64,000 nt of DNA from Allocatelliglobosispora scoriae (GTDB lineage: Bacteria > Actinomycetota > Actinomycetes > Mycobacteriales > Micromonosporaceae), in assembly GCF_014204945.1 (NCBI RefSeq), contig NZ_JACHMN010000003.1:2108001-2172000 (forward strand), read 5' to 3'. A program made the translations under genes and the position numbers. The notes under the pieces were generated by a model. It saw nothing but the letters and a program-made list of their open reading frames with translations, was not told the origin of the DNA and searched no databases. Shown piece after piece: positions 58,036 through 64,000 of this stretch; position 1 is the stretch's first letter; each line of letters starts with the position of its first letter.

Positions 58036-59166
58036 ATGGAGACGGAACAGAAGGTTTCCCGCCCCGGCGTCGCGCTCGGACGGTTGTTTGGCTTCCCCCT
58101 GAGCCTGAGCCCCTCGTGGTTCATCATGGCGGCCCTGATCATGCTGAGCTGGGTGCCCGTCGTGCAGCGCCGCTTCGACGTCCCGGTCACCGCCGCGTTC
58201 GCCGTCGCGGCCGGCCTTGTCCTCTCCTTCTTCCTGTCCGTCCTGCTGCACGAGCTCGGCCACGCCTTCGTGGCCCGCCGCTACGGCGTCGGTGTGCGCG
58301 GCATCACCCTCGACTTCCTCGGCGGATACACCGAGATGGATCGGGAGGCGCCCCGGCCGGGCGTGGAGGTGGCCTACTCGCTGGCGGGTCCGGCCGTCTC
58401 CTTCATCCTGGGGCTCGGCCTCGGCGCCGCCTGGCTCGTCACCCCGAGCGGCAGCATCACCGGCCTCGTCGTCGGCCAGCTCGCCTTCAGCAACCTGCTC
58501 GTCGCCGTCTACAACTCGCTGCCGGGCCTGCCGCTCGACGGCGGCCGGGCGCTGCGGGCGATCGTCTGGGCGTCCAGCGGCAACCAGCACACCGGCACGA
58601 TCGTGGCGGGCTGGGCCGGCCGGGTCGTCGCCATCGGCACGGTGCTCGCCGCGTTCTTCATGTACCAGGTGCTCGGTTGGTCGCTCACCTGGCTCCTCGT
58701 CGCCGGCCTCATCGCGCTCAGCCTGTGGCAGGGCGCGAGCGCCGCGATGGCGTACGCGAAGATCGCCTATCGCTATCCGCTGATCGACCCGGTACGCCTC
58801 GCCCGGCCGCTCTATGTCGTCCCGTCGGGCACCTCGCTCGCCGAGGCGTCCCGCCGGGCCGGGGTCGACGGCCGCTCCGCCGCCGCGCTCGGCGTCGCCG
58901 ACAGCTCCGGCAAGCTCGTCGCGATCGTGCTCGCCGACGCCGCAGCGGCCGTTCCGGAGCAGCGCAGGCCCTGGGTGTCGGTGGAGACGGTCGCCAGATC
59001 GGTCGAGGGGATGCCGGTGATCGCCTCGGCGCTGCGGGGCGAAGAGGTGATCAACGCCGTCCGGGCGGACCCGGCCGAGGAGTTCCTCGTGACCACGGGG
59101 GAAGATGTGGTCGGCGTGCTGCGCCTCGCCGATCTCGTCCACCTGTTGGACCCACGCGCAAAGTGA
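58036..59166 (+). CDS. M50 family site-2-type metalloprotease
   Basis: 376 residues with about six membrane helices. The zinc motif HELGH is in VLLHELGHAFVARRYGV (about residues 70-85); the third ligand lies in NSLPGLPLDGGRALRA (about 160-175). The C-terminal 110 residues are soluble and look like a weak CBS-pair domain. Site-2 proteases cut membrane-bound anti-sigma factors or regulators; the target is unknown. Its stop overlaps the TrmI GTG by 4 nt, so translation is coupled. Confidence 0.9.
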   Translation: METEQKVSRPGVALGRLFGFPLSLSPSWFIMAALIMLSWVPVVQRRFDVPVTAAFAVAAGLVLSFFLSVLLHELGHAFVARRYGVGVRGITLDFLGGYTEMDREAPRPGVEVAYSLAGPAVSFILGLGLGAAWLVTPSGSITGLVVGQLAFSNLLVAVYNSLPGLPLDGGRALRAIVWASSGNQHTGTIVAGWAGRVVAIGTVLAAFFMYQVLGWSLTWLLVAGLIALSLWQGASAAMAYAKIAYRYPLIDPVRLARPLYVVPSGTSLAEASRRAGVDGRSAAALGVADSSGKLVAIVLADAAAAVPEQRRPWVSVETVARSVEGMPVIASALRGEEVINAVRADPAEEFLVTTGEDVVGVLRLADLVHLLDPRAK

Positions 59167-60116
59167 GCAATTCAGTGACTGTTGAGACGACCTACCCTGC
59201 CCGCCGCGGTGCGTTCGCCCCCGGCGATCGGGTCCAGCTGACCGACCCCAAGGGGCGGATGCACACGATTGTCCTGGAACATGGCAAATCGTTCCACACG
59301 CACAAGGGAATCCTGGATCATGATTCTATGATCGGATTGCCCGACGGCAGCGTGGTGAACTCCAGCGGCGGCACGGCCTACCTGGCCCTGCGGCCCCTGC
59401 TCGCCGACTACGTGCTCTCGATGCCGCGCGGCGCCCAGGTCATCTACCCCAAGGACTCGGCGCAGATCGTCTCCATGGGCGACATCTTCCCCGGTGCGAA
59501 GGTGCTGGAGGCCGGTGTCGGCTCCGGCGCGCTCACCTGCTCGCTGCTGCGCGCGGTCGGCGAGCGCGGCGAGGTGCACTCGTTCGAGCTGCGCGAGGAG
59601 TTCGCAGCGGTCGCCCGCAAGAACGTCGCCGCCTTCTTCGGCAACGAGATGCCCAACTGGCACCTCACCATCGGCGACGTCGCCGACAACGGCACCGAGG
59701 GCTTCGACCGGATCATCCTGGACATGCTCTCGCCGCAGGACGCGCTCGACATGGTCGCCAAGTCGCTGCTGCCCGGCGGGGTCTTCATCGGCTACATCGC
59801 CACCACCACGCAGCTCTCCGACCTCGTCGAGGCGCTGCGCGAATACGGCGGCTTCACCGAACCGCTCGCCTGGGAGACGCTGGTGCGCGACTGGCACGCC
59901 GAGGGCCTCGCGGTCCGTCCCGACCACCGCATGATCGCGCACACGGCGTTCCTGGTGCGGGCACGCAAGCTCGCCCCGGGGGTCACCGCACCGCTGCGGC
60001 GTCGCAAACCCAGTAAGGGCATCGAGGCGTACCAGGCGAAGAAGGCCGTGGCTGCGGCCGGGGCCGCGGCGCTGGCGGCGGCCGAGCCGGTCGAGCTCGC
60101 GGAGATCTCGGAGTGA
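59163..60116 (+). CDS. trmI: tRNA (adenine-58-N1)-methyltransferase TrmI
   Basis: 317 residues. After an N-terminal beta domain (FAPGDRVQLTDPKGRMHTIVL), the SAM domain shows VLEAGVGSGALTCSLLRAVG (motif I), SFELREEF, and DRIILDMLSPQDAL (motif with the LDxxxP active site). It methylates A58 in the T-loop of tRNAs. The C-terminal tail is basic then Ala-rich. GTG start inside the M50 stop; its own stop overlaps the next GTG by 4 nt. Confidence 0.93.
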   Translation: MSNSVTVETTYPARRGAFAPGDRVQLTDPKGRMHTIVLEHGKSFHTHKGILDHDSMIGLPDGSVVNSSGGTAYLALRPLLADYVLSMPRGAQVIYPKDSAQIVSMGDIFPGAKVLEAGVGSGALTCSLLRAVGERGEVHSFELREEFAAVARKNVAAFFGNEMPNWHLTIGDVADNGTEGFDRIILDMLSPQDALDMVAKSLLPGGVFIGYIATTTQLSDLVEALREYGGFTEPLAWETLVRDWHAEGLAVRPDHRMIAHTAFLVRARKLAPGVTAPLRRRKPSKGIEAYQAKKAVAAAGAAALAAAEPVELAEISE

Positions 60117-60652
60117 GCGGCGGCGCGGTCTTCCCGGACTGGTCGCCCTACCGCGACCTGGACGCGGCTGCCCGCGCCTACCTCCGCGACCCCGAGCTGG
60201 CGCTGGATTCACTCGACGGCGCCCTGCGCGGAGCGGAGGTGCTCGGGTTCACGCTGGAGCGCTTCGTCAACGAGTTCAACGGCGTCTGGCAGGAGGTCGT
60301 CGTCTGCGACGGGCAGCGTCTCATCCTGTGGCACGGTGAGGACACCGCGCCCGGTGACGGGCCCGTCGGATCGATGATCTCGTCGCTGCGCGTCGTGCCG
60401 CTCTCGGTCGTCACCGAGGTGGGTTGCCGCCGGCGCCTCACCCGCTCGGCCGCCGGCCAGCCGCGGGTCGACGCGGTCGACGTGTACGCACTGCTGAGCT
60501 CCCTCGACGAGGGCCAGGGCGACACCGGCGGATTCCGCCATGACGCCCTGCGCTTCGGCAAGACGCTCGAGGACGGCGGCGCGGGACAGATCGCCCGGCT
60601 CGAGGAGTTCGCTCTGCTGATCGCCTCGCTGACCGGTCGACCCCTGCTCTAG
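60113..60652 (+). CDS. Unknown protein in the trmI-arc neighbourhood
   Basis: 179 residues, acidic and soluble, starting FPDWSPYRDLDAAARAYLRDP. No signal peptide, membrane helix or catalytic motif seen. It is third in a chain of genes joined by 4-nt GTGA overlaps (M50 protease, TrmI, this gene), so it is made with them. I recognise it only as a gene expected in this neighbourhood in actinomycetes; function unknown. It is convergent with the ferredoxin gene. Confidence 0.8.
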   Translation: MSGGAVFPDWSPYRDLDAAARAYLRDPELALDSLDGALRGAEVLGFTLERFVNEFNGVWQEVVVCDGQRLILWHGEDTAPGDGPVGSMISSLRVVPLSVVTEVGCRRRLTRSAAGQPRVDAVDVYALLSSLDEGQGDTGGFRHDALRFGKTLEDGGAGQIARLEEFALLIASLTGRPLL

Positions 60653-60685
60653 TCCCGGTCGAGGATTATCTCGATCGTGCTCAAT

Positions 60686-60997
60686 TTATGCGGCGATCTC
60701 CGCGCGCAGCGCCTCGCGGTCGTCCTCGGCGAGCGGCGTGGCGTCGCCGTCGGCGCGTCGCAGGTGGATGCACTCGCCCGGGCAGTCCTTGATCGCGTCG
60801 AGCACGTCGAGGCGCAGATGCACCGGGACCGGCACCGTCGCGCCCGTCGCGAGCTGCAGTTCCCCGGCGTCGTTCTTGACGTAGGCGAGCCCGTCGACGT
60901 CGAATTCGAAGACCTCAGGAGCATACTGAGCGCACAAACCATCGCCTGTGCATAGATCTTGATCAACCCAGACGTGAAGCTCGTTGTCGCTCGCCAT
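60686..60997 (-). CDS. Single-cluster ferredoxin, CxxDxxC type
   Basis: 103 residues. WVDQDLCTGDGLCAQYAPEVF and KDCPGECIHL give the pattern CxxDxxC...CP, with Asp where most 4Fe-4S ferredoxins have Cys. This suggests a 3Fe-4S cluster or a 4Fe-4S cluster with Asp ligation, as in actinomycete P450 and pyrococcal ferredoxins. It donates single electrons to a partner not seen here. TACGGT lies 6 nt before the ATG at 60997. Confidence 0.9.
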   Translation of the reverse strand: MASDNELHVWVDQDLCTGDGLCAQYAPEVFEFDVDGLAYVKNDAGELQLATGATVPVPVHLRLDVLDAIKDCPGECIHLRRADGDATPLAEDDREALRAEIAA

Positions 60998-61003
60998 GCC
61001 CCG

Positions 61004-61009
61004 ACCGTA
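61004..61009 (-). promoter_or_regulatory. -10 hexamer TACGGT, N6, ATG (leaderless layout)
   Basis: On the minus strand TACGGT is followed by 6 nt and the ferredoxin ATG at 60997. It lies in the divergent gap to arc. Confidence 0.6.
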
Positions 61010-61122
61010 CCGCACTGCGAGATCACAATTGTTGACGGCCGTGTCGGAGGGGTTTCCTTAGGGCTAGGAGCGGCTAGTGTTAAGGCAACGCACAACCAGC
61101 TCAACCCCCGGGGAGGTGGGAC

Positions 61123-62889
61123 GTGGCACGTAGCGACGACGCGGATGCGCGCGCCGCACGGTGGGAGAAAGAGTCCAACGATCTCTCCGCCCAGGTCGCG
61201 TTCCTTCAAGAGGAGCTCGCCCTACTGCGGCGGAAAGTGTCCGAGAGCCCGCGTCACGTGCGGCAGCTGGAGGAGCGGCTCGCCGCGACTCAGGCACAGC
61301 TGTCACGCCTGACGGAGAACAACGAACGACTGGTCGCGACGCTCAAGGAAGCCCGCGCCCAGATCGTGACGCTCAAGGAAGAGATCGACAGGCTCGCTCA
61401 ACCGCCGAGCGGTTATGGCGTGTTCCTGAGCCGGCACGAAGACGGCACAGTCGACGTCTTCACTGGTGGCCGCAAACTCCGGGTGGCGGTTTCGCCGTCG
61501 CTCGATGTCGATGAGCTGCAGCGTGGGCAGGAAGTCCTGCTCAACGACGCGCTCAACATCGTCGACGCGTTCGGATTCGAGCGCACCGGCGAGGTTGTCA
61601 TGCTCAGGGAGATCCTCGACGGGGGTGACCGCGCGCTGGTCATCTCGCACGCCGACGAGGAGCGCATCGTCTACCTGGCCGAGTCTCTGGCCGGTCAGCC
61701 GCTTCGCGCGGGTGACTCGCTGATGATCGAGCCTCGCTCGGCATACGCCTACGAGCGTATTCCGAAGAGCGAGGTCGAGGAGCTCGTCCTCGAAGAGGTG
61801 CCCGACGTCAACTACGAGGACATCGGTGGCCTCCAGCGGCAGATCGAGCAGATCCGCGACGCGGTGGAGCTGCCGTTCCTGCACGCCGACCTCTTCCGGG
61901 AGCACCAGCTGCGCCCGCCGAAGGGGATCCTGCTCTACGGTCCGCCCGGATGTGGGAAGACGCTCATCGCGAAAGCGGTCGCCAACTCCCTCGCCAAGAA
62001 GATCGCCGAGCTGCGCGGCCAGGAGAAGCACACCAGCTACTTCCTCAACATCAAGGGCCCCGAGCTGCTCAACAAGTTCGTCGGTGAGACCGAGCGGCAC
62101 ATCCGCCTGATCTTCCAGCGCGCTCGTGAGAAGGCCAGCGAGGGCACACCGGTCATCGTGTTCTTCGACGAGATGGACTCGATCTTCCGGACCCGTGGCT
62201 CCGGCGTCTCCTCGGACGTCGAGAACACCATCGTCCCGCAGCTCCTCAGCGAGATCGACGGTGTCGAGGGCCTGGAGAACGTCATCGTCATCGGCGCCTC
62301 CAACCGGGAAGACATGATCGACCCCGCGATCCTGCGGCCGGGCCGGCTCGACGTCAAGATCAAGATCGAGCGCCCGGACGCCGAGTCGGCGAAGGACATC
62401 TTCTCCAAGTACATCCTCACCGGGCTGCCGCTCGCCGCGGACGACCTGGCCGAGCACGGCGAATCCGCCGACGCGACGGTGCACGCCATGATCGACTCGG
62501 TGGTGCTCCGGATGTACTCGGAGACGGAGGAGAACCGGTTCCTGGAGGTCACCTATGCCAACGGTGACAAGGAGGTCCTCTACTTCAAGGACTTCAACTC
62601 CGGTGCCATGATCCAGAACATCGTCGACCGCGGCAAGAAGATGGCGATCAAGGAGTTCCTCTCCTCGGGTCGCAAGGGACTGCGCCTCCAGCACCTCCTC
62701 GACGCCTGCGTCGACGAGTTCCGGGAGAACGAGGACCTGCCCAACACGACCAACCCCGACGACTGGGCGCGGATCTCGGGCAAGAAGGGCGAGCGGATCG
62801 TCTACATCCGCACGCTGGTCTCCGGCGGCAAGGGTGCCGAGGCCGGCCGCTCCATCGAGACCACGACCAACACCGGTCAGTACCTATAG
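61123..62889 (+). CDS. arc: Proteasome-associated AAA ATPase Arc/Mpa
   Basis: 588 residues: an N-terminal coiled coil (about 15-85) that binds Pup, tandem OB folds (about 95-235), and an AAA module with GPPGCGKT (273-280) and [12 protein letters not shown] (Walker B, 345-356). The C-terminus ends GQYL, the Tyr-containing tail that docks into the 20S gate. The hexamer unfolds pupylated proteins for the proteasome. GGGGAGG before the GTG sets the start. A perfect hairpin ends the gene; dop, pup and prcBA are not downstream. Confidence 0.96.
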   Translation: MARSDDADARAARWEKESNDLSAQVAFLQEELALLRRKVSESPRHVRQLEERLAATQAQLSRLTENNERLVATLKEARAQIVTLKEEIDRLAQPPSGYGVFLSRHEDGTVDVFTGGRKLRVAVSPSLDVDELQRGQEVLLNDALNIVDAFGFERTGEVVMLREILDGGDRALVISHADEERIVYLAESLAGQPLRAGDSLMIEPRSAYAYERIPKSEVEELVLEEVPDVNYEDIGGLQRQIEQIRDAVELPFLHADLFREHQLRPPKGILLYGPPGCGKTLIAKAVANSLAKKIAELRGQEKHTSYFLNIKGPELLNKFVGETERHIRLIFQRAREKASEGTPVIVFFDEMDSIFRTRGSGVSSDVENTIVPQLLSEIDGVEGLENVIVIGASNREDMIDPAILRPGRLDVKIKIERPDAESAKDIFSKYILTGLPLAADDLAEHGESADATVHAMIDSVVLRMYSETEENRFLEVTYANGDKEVLYFKDFNSGAMIQNIVDRGKKMAIKEFLSSGRKGLRLQHLLDACVDEFRENEDLPNTTNPDDWARISGKKGERIVYIRTLVSGGKGAEAGRSIETTTNTGQYL

Positions 62890-62900
62890 GCGCGACGTGA

Positions 62901-62933
62901 CGAGGGCCGGCACCCGATGGGTGCCGGCCCTCG
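62901..62933 (+). terminator. arc hairpin terminator
   Basis: A perfect 15-bp stem (62901-62915 with 62919-62933, CGAGGGCCGGCACCC) with a GAT loop begins 12 nt after the arc stop. Confidence 0.8.
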
Positions 62934-62961
62934 CCGTGTTCCGGGGCGCGCGTGGTGCGGT

Positions 62962-62988
62962 GCGCGCGGCGCGCGCGGCGCGCGCGGT
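62962..62988. repeat. 9-nt tandem repeat GCGCGCGGC, three units
   Basis: Two exact units and a third with a final T lie in the gap 62934-63093 between arc and the convergent glycosyltransferase gene. The alternating GC run could adopt unusual DNA structure. Nothing else is seen in this gap. Confidence 0.7.
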
Positions 62989-63093
62989 GTGATCGCATTG
63001 TTTCTCGGAAACTGGCCCTACGCGGGCGGGGCGAGGGGCTTATTTCACGGAAAGTGCGCGATCTTGGAGCGCCAGCGGCGTTGGCGGGAGCGG

Positions 63094-64000
63094 TCAGCGG
63101 CGGCGGTTTGCGCCCGCCTGAGCGGGTGCGTCGGTCTCCGCCTCGGCGTCGGGCTCCGCGCCGCGCTGGGACGGCGGGCGGGCCTCGACGGTGTCCTCGC
63201 TGATGAAGTAGGCCGGCCGGGCCTGGAGCGCCTGGAAGATGCGCCCGACATACTCGCCCAGCAATCCCAGGCAGATGAGCTGCACGGCGCCGAAGAGCAG
63301 CACGGCGAGGAAGAGCGAGGTCCAGCCGGGTACGACGGTGCCGTTGGCCCAGGCGATCAGCGTGGTGGCCGTGAGGACCACCGTGGCGCCGACGCCGAAC
63401 GCGCCCAGCCACAGGGCTGCCCGCAGCGGCGCGGCGGTAAAGTTGATCACGCTGTCGGCGGCGAGCCGGATCATCTTGGTGAGCGGGTATTTGGTGCTGC
63501 CCGCCGCCCGCTTCTCGCGGACGTAGCTCACCTCGCCGCTGGGGAAGCCGAGCCACGGCACGAGCAGCCGGTAGACCGGGGTGTGCTCGGGCAGCGAGCG
63601 CAGGGCCTCCACCATCGCGCGGCTGAGCAGCCGGAAGTCGCCGGCACCGTCGGGCATCTTCTTGCCGACGATCTTCCGCATGACCGTGTAGTAGAGCCCG
63701 GCGGTGTTGCGCTTGAAGACGGTGTCGGACTCGCGGTCGCCCCGCACGCCGTAGACGATGTCGAGCTGCCGCGACCGGGCCAGCTCCAGCATCTCCGGAA
63801 TCACCTCCGGCGGGTCCTGCAGGTCCGCGTCGAGGCTGACCACGTAGTCGCCCCGGGACCGGTGCAGACCGGCCGTGAGGGCCGCCTGGTGCCCGCTGTT
63901 GCGCCGCAGCCGCACGAGCCGCAACTCCGGCCAGTTGCGCCGCAGGAGGTGCAGGATCGCCGCCGTGTCGTCGGCGCTGCCGTCGTCGACGGCGACCACC
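63094..64000 (-). CDS. Family 2 glycosyltransferase, dolichyl-phosphate-mannose-synthase-like (5' end cut off by window)
   Basis: About 300 residues are visible. Motifs: VDDGSADDTAAI (nucleotide binding), SLDADLQDPPEVIP (DxD-like metal site), DFRLLSRAMVEAL, and KRAAGSTKYPLTKM. Two C-terminal membrane helices (about 200-270) and an acidic tail follow. Relatives (GtrB, ArnC, DPM1) transfer a sugar to a polyprenyl phosphate at the membrane. About 30-40 N-terminal residues lie outside the window. It faces arc across the hairpin. Confidence 0.9.
   Translation of the reverse strand, partial: VVAVDDGSADDTAAILHLLRRNWPELRLVRLRRNSGHQAALTAGLHRSRGDYVVSLDADLQDPPEVIPEMLELARSRQLDIVYGVRGDRESDTVFKRNTAGLYYTVMRKIVGKKMPDGAGDFRLLSRAMVEALRSLPEHTPVYRLLVPWLGFPSGEVSYVREKRAAGSTKYPLTKMIRLAADSVINFTAAPLRAALWLGAFGVGATVVLTATTLIAWANGTVVPGWTSLFLAVLLFGAVQLICLGLLGEYVGRIFQALQARPAYFISEDTVEARPPSQRGAEPDAEAETDAPAQAGANRRR

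Noticed and set aside
57127-59142. 671-residue reading frame extending the RecB-like nuclease upstream
   Set aside because: The extra N-terminal part is antisense to the M50 protease gene; TACCCT and the ATG at 57972 mark the real start.
1-64000. tRNA, rRNA or riboswitch genes
   Set aside because: I found no convincing cloverleaf, T-loop or rRNA segment. metH in particular leaves no room for a B12 riboswitch between promoter and start.

Overview
The window reads as chromosomal DNA from a high-GC actinomycete. The evidence is the very GC-rich coding sequence, many GTG starts, a mycothiol gene (mshC), three F420-type luciferase-like enzymes and the Arc/Mpa proteasome ATPase. The gene set (mshC with DUF3090 and SCO1664-type neighbours; arc beside TrmI, a single-cluster ferredoxin and a RecB-like nuclease) and the hairpin-rich intergenic DNA suggest Micromonosporaceae. 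That family assignment is inference. I see no rRNA, tRNA, CRISPR array, prophage or complete insertion sequence.

Layout. 1-8.9 kb: a cut-off RDD membrane protein, a gingipain-like C25 peptidase, GNAT and MarR genes, two secreted hydrolases (SGNH and GH16-CBM6) and small membrane proteins. 9-18.5 kb: an M20 peptidase, an aldo/keto reductase, an Rv3520c-type F420 enzyme, uppP, then a forward run of histidine phosphatase, DUF3090, SCO1664-like and mshC. 18.5-25.3 kb: hairpin-rich DNA around arfB, a GntR regulator, a PAC2 protein and metH. 25.4-31.2 kb: two tiny coiled-coil genes, a TIR-TPR protein with an unknown partner, and a reductive pyrimidine catabolism set (nitrilase-type beta-ureidopropionase, dihydropyrimidinase, F420-type enzyme). 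31.5-35.4 kb: DUF1684, an ADP-ribosylglycohydrolase, a possible AlkZ-related protein, an SDR and an FBP zinc-finger protein. 35.4-39.3 kb: one very large WD40-KAP NTPase. 39.4-49.1 kb: an ion transporter, a ribbon-helix-helix/PIN pair, DUF1254/1214, an ohrR-ohr-reductase operon, HAD, methyltransferase, DUF899, an F420-type enzyme and an NAD-binding protein. 49.3-57.1 kb: two MacB-like ABC exporters (ATPase plus large permease) and a third ATPase with no permease. 57.1-64 kb: RecB-like nuclease, M50 protease, TrmI, an unknown protein, ferredoxin, arc and a cut-off glycosyltransferase.

Three signals run across the window. (1) At least 21 genes have a TANNNT hexamer exactly 6 or 7 nt before the start codon, the layout expected for leaderless mRNAs. 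(2) Several families of long palindromes sit in intergenic gaps, mostly at gene 3' ends. Within two families the sequence between the arms is conserved too, and copies occur in both orientations, so they look like dispersed elements and not only terminators. (3) Several regulator sites can be read: an OhrR box before ohrR-ohr, a CebR-like box before the GH16 glucanase, and palindromes before marR, gntR and the ribbon-helix-helix gene. The best candidates for undescribed biology are the WD40-KAP protein, the TIR-TPR gene with its 219-residue neighbour, and the palindromic element families.
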